Shown: in pieces, positions 8,422 to 17,800 of the stretch | Layout: every line of letters begins with the position of its first letter | Numbering within the stretch: the first letter of the stretch is position 1 | Origin: Sanderia malayensis | Lineage: Eukaryota; Cnidaria; Scyphozoa; Semaeostomeae; Pelagiidae | Assembly (NCBI GenBank): GCA_013076295.1 | Contig: RQOL01000759.1 | Location: 209,159 to 273,158 of the forward strand | DNA: 64,000 nucleotides | Direction of reading: 5' to 3' | Notes under the pieces: generated by a model | Seen by the model: only the letters and a program-made list of their open reading frames with translations | What the model was told of the DNA's origin: nothing | The model's database searches: none | Program-made: the position numbers and the translations under genes

Positions 8422-8886
8422 ATGGAAAATGTAAAACAAGTAGAAAGAGAAATTAATAAACGTGAAGAAGTGGATTCTGTTTTGAAAAAGGAATTGATGG
8501 AATTATTAATTATTTGTAATGCAAATATAGGAGTAGCAAATAACCAATCGATTGACGATAAAGAGGAGGTTGTAAATTATAAGTTAGAAGATAAAATGAA
8601 AGATATTTCATTACTTATTCGAAAAAATTATACACCGAAAGAGATTAATCGAATTACACATGTGGTAAATGAAATAATTTATGCAGAAGAAAAAGCTGAC
8701 AGACAATTAATTGATGATTTATTTCAAAAAGAACTTCTCTTTCAAAAAGAGGAAAAAACGAAAATGTGTGATGAAATGTTTTTAGATGATTTGGATGAAT
8801 TACAGACAACGTTAACTTTTGATGATCTAGATACAATTAATGATGATGTGGACTATATGTATGATTTTGAAGAAAAATCAATTTAA
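8422..8886 (+). CDS. Unknown protein B2, coiled-coil with acidic tail
   Basis: The ATG at 8422 opens a frame of about 154 codons. It is helical and charged, with a Leu-rich C-terminal region LDDLDELQTTLTFDDLD and an acidic end. It follows A2 as B1 follows A1. The frame is also open upstream of the ATG into the end of A2, so a further frame change could join the two; I cannot tell. B1 and B2 share composition and position more than clear sequence. No family is recognised. Confidence 0.6.
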   Translation: MENVKQVEREINKREEVDSVLKKELMELLIICNANIGVANNQSIDDKEEVVNYKLEDKMKDISLLIRKNYTPKEINRITHVVNEIIYAEEKADRQLIDDLFQKELLFQKEEKTKMCDEMFLDDLDELQTTLTFDDLDTINDDVDYMYDFEEKSI

Positions 8887-9069
8887 GTGATATAATATAT
8901 TATATAATGATTGGTAGAAGTTGCGGATGATAAAAATGTTGAAACGGAAAATAGATGATATTATTATATATCAGATGATGATGATGGAAATGAACAAAAT
9001 GATATTGGTGATGGGAAGTATAATGATGTATTATTAGCAACAAAAAAAGGAAAGGAGCATTCACAATTA

Positions 9070-9804
9070 ATGAAAATGATAATGCTAGAAAAGTATTATG
9101 CCGAAGTAAATAGGATTTTGAATGAAGAACCAAATATATTTGACATTACGTTAAAAAATCCATTTACGTTATTACTTACTGGTAAATCAGGTTGTGGAAA
9201 AACATTTTGGTTAATGAAGTTATTAAGTAAATGGAAAACAGTGACGAATGATCATAAAGGAAAATTGTTAAAAAATATTTTATGGTTTTATGGAATTGAA
9301 CAAAAAGAACTGTTTGATAAATTGAAAAATGAATTTGGTGAAAACCATATTGAATTTATAAAAGGTTTGAACAAAGAGAAATTAGAACAAGCAGAAAATG
9401 GAATAATAGTATTAGACGATTTAATGAGTGAAATGCGAAATGATACAGATGTAGCACAATTATTTACAAAGTGTTCACATCATAAAACAGTAACTGTTTT
9501 TATTTTATGGCAAACTCCTTTTCCACAAGGAAAAACAACTAAAGAAATTGCAACAAATGTTGATTATCAAGTGGTGTTTAACAATGAAAGACAAAAAAGC
9601 CAACTGACAACATTATGTCAACAAATGACATCAAGTGCACAAAAAGGAAGAGAATTGTTTAATAAAATTCAAAAATATTTTGATAATAATAAAGAGTCTT
9701 ATCCGAATGTGCTCATGAATTTCAAATCTGGTGACGAAAAAAAGATAAATTATTTGATAAATTTCTTAAGTGATGATAAAAAAAAACCTTGTCAAGAATT
9801 ATAA
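9070..9804 (+). CDS. Genome-packaging ATPase, FtsK/HerA type (Polinton/adintovirus-like)
   Basis: The protein powers DNA packaging into capsids in Polinton-type and related DNA viruses. Walker A is GKSGCGKT at about residues 38-45. Walker B is IIVLDDLM near 115-122. It is followed by the family signature LFTKCSHHKTVTVFILWQ, where the SHH element and the sensor Gln match the A32/Polinton family, and by VFNNERQ and a LCQQM segment. The length (244 residues) is normal for the family. ATG 9070 is the first in frame; the frame is open upstream through an acidic stretch to a stop near 8962 but has no other ATG. It is the main reason to call this region viral. The small basic genes follow on the same strand. 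Confidence 0.88.
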   Translation: MKMIMLEKYYAEVNRILNEEPNIFDITLKNPFTLLLTGKSGCGKTFWLMKLLSKWKTVTNDHKGKLLKNILWFYGIEQKELFDKLKNEFGENHIEFIKGLNKEKLEQAENGIIVLDDLMSEMRNDTDVAQLFTKCSHHKTVTVFILWQTPFPQGKTTKEIATNVDYQVVFNNERQKSQLTTLCQQMTSSAQKGRELFNKIQKYFDNNKESYPNVLMNFKSGDEKKINYLINFLSDDKKKPCQEL

Positions 9805-10033
9805 ATTGGAAAATTTTAGTTATTTTCAACCTTTTCAGAGGGGTTGACGCATAATTTTCTATTAATGTTATCTACTTTCATTTGTACAATCTTCCAATAG
9901 AAGAGGATTTGAATTCATGGAGTTAAAAAGAAAAAATACAAATTTTTAAGTAAAGATGAAAAAGAACTATAAATATGAGGAACATGCAGAATTGTTTATT
10001 ACGTACTGATAATAAAGATAAGAAAAAAAAAAA

Positions 10034-10258
10034 ATGGGGGCTGGTGGTAGCACAATTGCGGCGTATAGTCTTTTTGGAATTGATCATGGGGCTAAGAAGA
10101 AAAAACGTCACTTTTTAAGAATGTTAGGATTGAAAGGGAAACGAGCAAAAACATTTAGTGATGTGACTGGTTTTGGGTATTCTAAGTTAAATAAAAATGT
10201 AAGAAGAAAGAAAAAGATGTTGAAAAAGAGAAAACTAAGGAAAATATATGTTATATAA
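10034..10258 (+). CDS. Small basic protein, 74 residues
   Basis: It starts with MGAGGS, which could be an N-myristoylation signal, followed by a short hydrophobic stretch. Lys/Arg clusters follow (AKKKKRH, RRKKKMLKKRK). A role as a core or membrane-active minor virion protein, like adenovirus small late proteins, is inferred from size, charge and neighbours only. Confidence 0.65.
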   Translation: MGAGGSTIAAYSLFGIDHGAKKKKRHFLRMLGLKGKRAKTFSDVTGFGYSKLNKNVRRKKKMLKKRKLRKIYVI

Positions 10259-10292
10259 ATCATTTTTATTGTGAAAAATATTCTTAAACGAA

Positions 10293-10541
10293 ATGGGAGG
10301 TGTTGCAGGTAGATTAGCTGCTAGAGGAATTACACGAGCAGCTGTAAAGACAGCTGCAAAAGCATTAGCTAAAAGAGCAGCAATTGAAGCGGGAAAAGGT
10401 GCTTTACAAACTGGTGGTAGTGCTGCAGCGGATGCTTTATTAAAAGGTCGTGGGAGAGTTAGTAAAAAGATAGTGTTAAGAGGGATTCGAAAGCGAAAAA
10501 ACGTAAAAAGAGTAATAAGAAAAAGGAGAAAAAGGAAATAA
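10293..10541 (+). CDS. Small basic Ala-rich protein, 82 residues
   Basis: An Ala/Lys/Arg-rich amphipathic helix region (residues 5-50) is followed by a strongly basic tail ending RKRRKRK. It begins MGGVAGR, again with Gly at position 2. It resembles membrane-active or core proteins of adenovirus-like particles in composition. It lies 34 bases after the previous gene on the same strand. Function inferred only. Confidence 0.65.
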   Translation: MGGVAGRLAARGITRAAVKTAAKALAKRAAIEAGKGALQTGGSAAADALLKGRGRVSKKIVLRGIRKRKNVKRVIRKRRKRK

Positions 10542-10597
10542 TAGTAGAAAATCACATATAAAATAGACACGAGAAAGAAAAAGGGAAAGAAATAACA

Positions 10598-10809
10598 ATG
10601 AAGTTTTTTAGAGCAACACGTTTATTCGGAAAACACTCAACATATAATAGAAAAAAGAAACCGGTCCATCTAGAAAATTAGTTGGTAATGGAAAAATTGT
10701 AATGAAACCCGTTTCACAACTTGCACGTCATTTAGCCCGAACTGCTGTTGTCCCTGGAAGTGGTGTGACGGTAATTCAACAAAATGGTCGCGTTGTGTTG
10801 AGAAAATAA
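10598..10809 (+). pseudogene. Small basic protein with one frameshift, about 70 residues
   Basis: ATG 10598 opens MKFFRATRLFGKHS followed by a Lys-rich patch, and this frame stops at once near 10681. In the next frame the coding pattern continues with PSRKLVGNGKIVMKP and ends VVLRK at 10809. A single base change near 10660 explains both. It fits the series of small basic genes around it. The family is not known. Confidence 0.55.
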
Positions 10810-10853
10810 ATTAATAGAAATGTAGAATTTTGAAAAAAACAGTTGATTAAAAG

Positions 10854-10860
10854 TATATAA
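10854..10860 (+). promoter_or_regulatory. TATA box before 10890
   Basis: TATATAA stands 30 bases before the ATG at 10890 in an otherwise A-rich intergenic stretch. Confidence 0.4.
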
Positions 10861-10889
10861 AATAATGACATAAAACAAAGGTAGTAATC

Positions 10890-11203
10890 ATGGAGCATTT
10901 ACGACATTTTACAATTAAAGTTGGTGACAAATCGGTAGCTGAAGCTTTTTATCAAGAATTGCAAGAAACAGCATCAAGAGAATCAATTTTGAAAATAATA
11001 TTTTATTTGAAAGTTCATTTTGTTTAGGCAAAAAGGTAGTGTTAGACATTACAACAGACGATACTAAATTTTTAAATAATACTCGCGGTGATATTGAAAA
11101 GTGGTTTTCAAATGCTCTTCGTCTTAGAAGAGAATTGATTTATGAAATTGAAGAGATAGCAGATATACTATATTCAAAACCAGAATTTCAAAAGGGTATA
11201 TAA
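10890..11203 (+). pseudogene. Unknown protein, about 104 residues, one frameshift
   Basis: The first frame begins MEHLRHFTIKVGDKS and runs to a stop at about 11027. The second frame, from about 10980, continues with LGKKVVLDITTDD and ends PEFQKGI at 11203. Unlike its neighbours it is not basic; it has an alpha/beta pattern. The break is near 10980-10990 in an A/T-rich run. No family is recognised. The stop is 3 bases before the next ATG, so the genes are tightly packed. Confidence 0.5.
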
Positions 11204-11206
11204 AAT

Positions 11207-11413
11207 ATGCTTCAGTTTTCTCCATTGAACGCGCCATCATCAAAAAAATCCAAGAAAAAAGCGAAAAAGAAATATCAACATAAACTTAGATCATTTCAAA
11301 TTATCAGTAGAAAAATTGGACCAATTCCTAATAGTAAATATCATCATAAACCATACGGAAAGTGTCATTCGCGAATTAGACGAATGTTGCGAAGGCAAAA
11401 AAGAAAAAGGTGA
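11207..11413 (+). CDS. Small basic protein, 68 residues
   Basis: The protein is about one third Lys/Arg, with SSKKSKKKAKKK near the N-terminus and RRMLRRQKRKR at the end. It begins 3 bases after the stop of the previous gene. A DNA-condensing core protein is the likely role, judged from charge and setting. Confidence 0.6.
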   Translation: MLQFSPLNAPSSKKSKKKAKKKYQHKLRSFQIISRKIGPIPNSKYHHKPYGKCHSRIRRMLRRQKRKR

Positions 11414-11450
11414 AAAGGTTAAAACATGAATGGGAGAATATGACATCTGT

Positions 11451-11498
11451 CAATCAATCAATCAATCAATCAAATATAGCAATCAAAACATATAAAAG
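11451..11498 (+). promoter_or_regulatory. (CAAT)n tract and TATAAAAG box before 11572
   Basis: Five CAAT units stand at 11451-11470 and a TATAAAAG box at 11491-11498. The presumed start (ATTCATTCGCTGTG, near 11519) resembles that of the heat-shock-type promoter. The leader GAACACAAGTAAAG recurs in similar form before the gene at 13613 (GAACACAAGTCAAG), which suggests co-ordinated expression of the two. Confidence 0.5.
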
Positions 11499-11571
11499 GG
11501 GAGACTTGTAGAGTAAGATTCATTCGCTGTGAAGAACAAGAACACAAGTAAAGTCAAATCAAGAATAAGAA

Positions 11572-12618
11572 ATGGCTTTTAATTCATATAACACAGAAGC
11601 TGAAAAATCGGTTGAATTGTGTTCGCGAACTCTTTTAAGTAGTTCGTTTGATGAAAATGGCCACGGACGAATTTTAGAGGTCGTTGTGGTCAAGAAAAAG
11701 GATCAATTCCACGATGGATCAACAAAAGATATGATCCTTCAAGAACAGGCAATTGTTCTAAAAAAAGGAAGCAAGTTTGCTCCTGATACATTTGATAAGG
11801 AATCGCATAAGGAGTTTATAAATGATTTGGGTGGATTGAAGGAATTTGGGTTTACGAAGAGTAAGCTAAAGAAGTTCTTTGCTGGTTGTAATAAAGAACG
11901 GGCTGAGGTAGCAAGTTTTTCTCTTGATTATGAAAATCAAGAGAAACTGACATATGGATTACAAATAATGGCTTCTAAAGGTTATAAAGTGGGAAGCCAA
12001 CTTGCATTGGTACCGTTAACACGAGAATTTTCACTACCGGATGGTGGAAAATATCAAGATGAGTTGTTAATTCAATTGATTTTGGATGATACTATGAGAG
12101 TGTCAATGCAGATGATGTTACAAAGGAAAAATGTAACAACAAAAACTACTAATCCAAACAGAAGTGTTTTATTGAAGCCTAAAGATGTGGCTAATTTATA
12201 TGATCTAATATTTGTTAAAAATGATGGACAGTGGTTGTCTGATAATTTCCCTACATTGTATGGGGACTTAGCTCCAGTTCTGATTGATCAAGACGGCAAA
12301 AGAATTCCGTATGTTCCAAAAACAGCAAGAGATGTAAACGAGTGGACGTTAGCAGCACAATCTACAGAAGACATGTCACCAGCCGAAATCGCAGCTATAA
12401 TTTGTTCAAACAAATCAAAAGCACCCGTAAAAACAAAGAAACGAGTAAAGGCGGCAGATAAAGTAGCTGCGGATTCATCCCAGACAGATGGTAAAAATAA
12501 GAAGAGAAAAAGACAAATAGTCTTTAGCGACTCTGAAGATGAAGAAGTGAGTAAAAAGAGAAACAATTCTCCAACGTTGATAGCAGATGACTATTTGGAA
12601 GATTCACAAGCATGGTGA
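11572..12618 (+). CDS. Unknown 348-residue protein, nuclear-type tail
   Basis: It is the largest complete gene of the viral region. The first 270 residues look folded, with mixed beta strands and helices and a conserved-looking segment around KPKDVANLYDLIFV. The C-terminal 80 residues are disordered, with Lys/Arg clusters (KKRKRQIVFSDSEDEE) that resemble a nuclear signal followed by casein kinase II sites. No domain is recognised. Its own TATA box and position before the finger protein suggest an early or DNA-binding protein rather than a capsid protein, but this is a guess. It is intact. Confidence 0.75.
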   Translation: MAFNSYNTEAEKSVELCSRTLLSSSFDENGHGRILEVVVVKKKDQFHDGSTKDMILQEQAIVLKKGSKFAPDTFDKESHKEFINDLGGLKEFGFTKSKLKKFFAGCNKERAEVASFSLDYENQEKLTYGLQIMASKGYKVGSQLALVPLTREFSLPDGGKYQDELLIQLILDDTMRVSMQMMLQRKNVTTKTTNPNRSVLLKPKDVANLYDLIFVKNDGQWLSDNFPTLYGDLAPVLIDQDGKRIPYVPKTARDVNEWTLAAQSTEDMSPAEIAAIICSNKSKAPVKTKKRVKAADKVAADSSQTDGKNKKRKRQIVFSDSEDEEVSKKRNNSPTLIADDYLEDSQAW

Positions 12619-12829
12619 AAATAAAAACTTTTTTACATGAGTGTTTATTATATTTTAAAGTTGATATATAGTTAGATAGAACATGTAATTATATTAATGA
12701 TATGATTATGATGATTGAATGGTAACAAATGGATATTTTTTTGATTGACACCCTTCAATAATCATAGTTGGAAATGAAAAAGATATAAATGTATAGAACC
12801 ATACATAAGTAAATCATTTGCGCGCAACA

Positions 12830-13189
12830 ATGTCGTTTAAAGGAGTAAAAAGACAGTATTTGGAGAAACGAAATGATTTACTCATCAAAAATAGAGAAAT
12901 TAAGAAAAGGATTTCCTATATTAAAAAAACCTTAATAAAAGGTAAAATTTTACGAGCAGTGTATTTTGCGATATTGCAAAATAAAAAGGATTATGATTTT
13001 TGTAAATTATATGATGAGATTGATGAACATCAAACGATATTATTGGACTATTTTGAGCAATTGATGAAGAGCATTAATTCGTTATCGTTGAAAAGAACAT
13101 TTAGTAATGTGTTGGTTAATGAAAAAGTTGCCTTCAAAAACTTACAGCGATATTATAAGAAATCTGTAAAAAATATATGTAACATTTGA
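12830..13189 (+). CDS. Unknown Lys-rich helical protein, 119 residues
   Basis: ATG 12830 (MSFKGVKRQYLEK) is the first true start; a TTG at 12818 is also in frame. The protein is almost all helix with many Lys, Leu and Ile and probably forms a coiled coil. A TATAAAT element at 12785 stands about 45 bases upstream. The family is not known. Confidence 0.6.
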   Translation: MSFKGVKRQYLEKRNDLLIKNREIKKRISYIKKTLIKGKILRAVYFAILQNKKDYDFCKLYDEIDEHQTILLDYFEQLMKSINSLSLKRTFSNVLVNEKVAFKNLQRYYKKSVKNICNI

Positions 13190-13612
13190 ACATTTTAATG
13201 GGATTTATAAGAAAAATATATATAGGAAATCGTGTATTTATTTTATGTGTTGCCTATTTTTTTGTAAAAGAACCAACGCTGTTGGATAGTGTGCAAAGTG
13301 GTAAAGTTGGAGTATGATGAAGTGGTTGGATTGATATACATCATTGTTGTATAGCAGTTCAACCATTTCATTATTTTATCCAAAGACAGGTTTACATTGC
13401 AAATGAATTCATCTCAAGGTATGTTGATGACATCATATGTTCTTTTTTTATGTCAAAGTGATTGACAGGTGGTAAAAAATGATTGACAGGTGAATCAAAG
13501 GTCAACTGGTGAATATGAATAAAAGTAGCTCCAAAACTTAAATGTTTAACAATCGGAGGAACAGTGAGAAGAGAACACAAGTCAAGAAAAGACAACAAGA
13601 GATGAACAAGGT
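13190..13612 (+). promoter_or_regulatory. Intergenic control region with TTGACAGGTG repeats
   Basis: This stretch has no gene. At 13459-13510 the motif GATTGACAGGTG appears twice and a variant TCAACTGGTG once; each contains an E-box-type CANNTG or CAGGTG. An AATAAAAG stretch at about 13518 may serve as TATA. One TTAAATGTTTAA box like those of the Fic-gene arrays occurs near 13538. Confidence 0.4.
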
Positions 13613-14734
13613 ATGAAACCTATTCGAACAAATTTTGTTTGTAATACATGTAAAGGTTCTTATCCTACGAAAGCGTCCTTAATAAAACATAAGGAACAGA
13701 AACATGGGATTTTCAATCATATGTGTAGTGATTGTGCAGAAGGTTTTTCTCGTATAGTAGATTTAAAAACACATATATCGAAACATCATTCAAGATTTGA
13801 ATGTGGTCATTGTAAAGTTGGGAACTTTACTAAGAAACGTTTGATTGGGCATTTAAAGAAAAAGCATGGCATTACGGGTGATAATGCAAGCTCTATGCGT
13901 AATGCAAAAAAGGTAAAAATGGTTACAACACTGCGTAATACAAAGAAGGTGAAAAAGAATTCAACATCATCACCTAAACATACTAAGAAAAAGAAATCAC
14001 AATGTGATATATGCAACAAAACATTTAAGAATAAACGAGCGTTAGAAAACCATAAGTTTATTAATCATGAAAAGGCTTTCAATTGTATTCGATGTGGAAT
14101 GGTTTTTGATGATATGGCGAGTTTATCTGATCATTTACATGATCATAATCATAATAATTCTAATAAGAAACAAATGCATTTTGCATGTGATTATTGTGAT
14201 GCAAAGCATTTTTTAACGACTACACAATTGCAACGGCACAGGATTGCGGTACATAAGGAGTTAAATATTACAGCTCATCATTTCCCATCAATGGCACATG
14301 TGCGTTGTTTTTGGAATGACTGTGTATATGCACATCAACCATGGGAAACAGATCTTGATACAGCTGGTAACCCATTTATGGGGCAAGATAAGCAAATGTT
14401 AATAGAGTATTATAAACGACATATGCCCTACATTGCACCTCATTGTTACTCACAATTAAGCAATCGATCTTTTATAAAATTTAATTTTCATTTATTAGCA
14501 AATGAAGATTTGAGTCAACAAATTAAACATTACCTGCAACAGGTTTATGCAGAGGTTATAGATGACCTGCCAACAAGGTTTATAATATCATTCGGGTTTC
14601 TTTTGCAAAATAAATATACAAATGCATTACGGTATTGGTATGTATCTGATTATAATTTGATGTATAATCAAGATGAGGAAAATAGTAATATACAATTTAA
14701 CGAGTTTATGGTGCGTTCAAAAGAGGATTTGAAC
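13613..14734 (+). CDS. C2H2 zinc-finger protein, possible PolB N-terminus, cut by the gap
   Basis: About 374 residues are visible before the assembly gap. Several CxxC...HxxxH units occur: CNTCKGSYPTKASL, CSDC, CGHC, CDICNKTFKNKRAL, CIRC and CDYC, with Lys-rich linkers. After residue 250 a different domain begins, with SNRSFIKFNFHLL and RFIISFGFLLQN. This part resembles the N-terminal region of protein-primed PolB of animal Polinton-type elements as I remember it, but no polymerase motif (DxxSLYP, KxxxNSxYG, YxDTDS) is present before the Ns. It could instead be a transcription factor of the element. Confidence 0.5.
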
Positions 14735-14834
14735 NNNNNNNNNNNNNNNNNNNNNNNNNNNNNNNNNNNNNNNNNNNNNNNNNNNNNNNNNNNNNNNNNN
14801 NNNNNNNNNNNNNNNNNNNNNNNNNNNNNNNNNN
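14735..14834. other. Assembly gap, 100 Ns
   Basis: A run of exactly 100 N, the usual placeholder for unknown length. It interrupts an open frame on the left and meets satellite DNA on the right. Confidence 0.99.
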
Positions 14835-17800
14835 AACTCTGTTTCTGATAAAGGACTTTATAAAAAGCTTGATGGCAATTTAGATCTGAGCTCCAAACTT
14901 TGTAACAGTTTCTTGTTCTCAGATAAGTTTAGTGCGTACTGACAAAAAAGCAGTGCTCTCACTAACAAAAGCCTAGCGGAATGGCTCAGCTTAAGAGACT
15001 TTAAATTTAATGAAAAAAATTTATTAATGGACAACTTGGGAAGTCTTCATAACCCAAGCTGCAGAAACTGGAAAGCTACCGGTTTTCAATCAAGCATAGT
15101 GAGTACTGACAAGAAACCAGAGCTTTCCTAAAGCAGCACAAATGAAAAGATTAAATGAAAATTTGACTGTCCAAATTTAATGGCTTTCTGTGAACATGAC
15201 CAGTTGAAAAACACACGTTTTGCCTATCATGCAGATTACTTGCTGATTTGGCAAAAAACTGGGGTCTCCATAAAAAACTCTGTTTCTGATAAAGGACTTT
15301 ATAAAAAAGCTTGATGGCAATTATGATCTGAGCTCCAAACTTTTAACAGTTTCTTGTTCTCAGATAAGTTTAGTGCGTACTGACAAAAAAGCAGTGCTCT
15401 CACTAACAAAAGCCTAGCAGAACAGTGGCTCAGCTTAAGAGACTTTGAATTTAATAAAAAAATTTATTAATGGACAGCTTGGGAAGTCTTCATAACCCAA
15501 GCTGCGAAACTGGAAAGCTACCGGTTTTCAATCAAGCATAGTGAGTACTGACAAGAAACCAGAGCTTTGCTAAAGCAGCACAAATGAAAAGATTAAATGA
15601 AAATTTGACTGTCCAAATTTAATGGCTTTCTGTGAACATGACAGTTGAAAACACACGTTTTGCCTATCATGAAGATTACTTGCTGATTTGGCAAAAAACT
15701 GGGGTCTCCATAAAAACTCTGTTTCTGATAAGGACTTTATACAGAAGCTTGACAGCAAATTAGAATTTCAGCTCCAGCTTTGTAACAGTTTCCTGTTCTC
15801 AGATAAAAATAGTGCGTACTGACAAAAAAGCAGTGCTCTCACTAACAAAGCCTAGCGGAAAGTGGCTCAGCTTAAGAGACTTTAATTTATGAAAAAATTT
15901 ATTAATGGACACTTGGGAAGTCTTCATAACCCAAGCTGCAGATACTGCAAAGCTACTGGTTTTCAATCAAGCATAGTGAGTACTGACAAGAAACCAGAGC
16001 TTTCTAAAGCAGCACAAATGAAAAGATTAATGAAAATTTGACTGTCCAATTTAATGGCTTTCTGTGAACATGACAGTTGAAAACACACGTTTTGCCTATC
16101 ATGAGATTACTTGCTGATTTGGCAAAAACTGGGGTCTCCATAAAAAAACTCTGTTTCTGATAAAGGACTTTATAAAGGAAGCTTGATGGCAATTAGATCT
16201 GAGCTCCAAACTTTGTAACAGTTTCTGTTCTCAGATAAGTTAGTGCGTACTGACAAAAAAGCAGTACTCTCACTAACAAAAGCCTAGCGAATAGTGGCTC
16301 AGCTTAAGAGACTTTAAATTTAATGAAAAAATTTATTAATGGACAACTTGGGAAGTCTTCATAACCCAAGCTGCAGAACTGGAAAGCTACCGTTTTCAAT
16401 TAAATATATGAGTACTGACAAGAAACCAGAGCTTCGCTAAAGCAGCACAAATGAAAGATTAAATGAAAATTTGACTGTCCAAATAAGGCTTTCTGTGAAC
16501 ATGACAGTTGAAAAACACACGTTTTGCCTATCATGAAGATTACTTGCTGATTTGGCAAAAAACTGGGGTCTCCATAAAAAACTCTGTTTCTTGTTCTCAG
16601 ATAAGTTTAGTGCGTACTGACAAAAAAGCAGTACTCTCACTAACAAAAGCCTAGCGGAATGGCGGCTCAGCTTAAGAGACTTTAAATTTAATGAAAAAAT
16701 TTATTAATGGACAACTTGGGAAGTCTTCATAACCCAAGCTGCAGAAACTGGAAAGCTACCAGTTTTCAATCAAGCATAGTGAGTACTGACAAGAAACCAG
16801 AGCTTTCTAAAGCAGCACAAATGAAAAGATTAAATGAAAATTTGACTGTCCAAATTAATGGCTTTCTGTGAACATGACCAGTTGAAAAACACACGTTTTG
16901 CCTATCATGAGATTACTTGCTGATTTGGCAAAAAACTGGGGTCTCATAAAAAACTCTGTTTCTGTTAGAGGACTTTATTACAGGAAGCTTGACAGCAAAT
17001 TAGAATTTAGCTCCAGCTTTGTAACAGTTTCTGTTCTCAGATAAAATAGTGCGTACTGAAAAAAAGCGTGCTCTCACTAACAAAGCCTAGCGGAAGAGTG
17101 GCTCAGCTTAAGAGACTTTAAATTTATGAAAAAAATTTATTAATGGAACTTGGGATGTCTTCATAACCCAAGCTGCAGAACTGCAAAGCTACTGGTTTTC
17201 AATCAAGCATAGTGAGTACTGACAAGAAACCAGAGCTTTCCTAAAGCAGCACAAATGAAAAGATTAAATGAAAATTTGACTGTCCAAATTTAATGGCTTT
17301 CTGTGAACATGACCAGTTGAAAAACACACGTTTTCCCTATCATGCAGATTACTGGCTGATTTGGCAAAAAATGGGGTCTCATAAAAAAAACTCTGTTTCT
17401 TGTTCTCAGATAAGTTTTAGTGCGAACTGACAAAAAAGCAGTACTCTCACTAACAAAAGCCTAGCGGAATGGCGGCTCAGCTTAAGAGACTTTAAATTTA
17501 TGAAAAAAATTTATTAATGGACAACTTGGGAAGTCTTCATAACCCAAGCTGCAGAACTGGAAAGCTACCAGTTTTCAATCAAGCATAGTGAGTACTGACA
17601 AGAAACCAGAGCTTTGCTAAAGCAGCACAAATGAAAGATTAAATGAAAATTTGACTGTCAAATTTAATGGCTTTCTGTGAACATGACCAGTTGAAAAACA
17701 CACGTTTTGCCTATCATGAAGATTACTTGCTGATTTGGCAAAAAACTGGGGTCTCATAAAAAGACTCTGTTTCTGTTAGAGGACTTTATTACAGGAAGCT

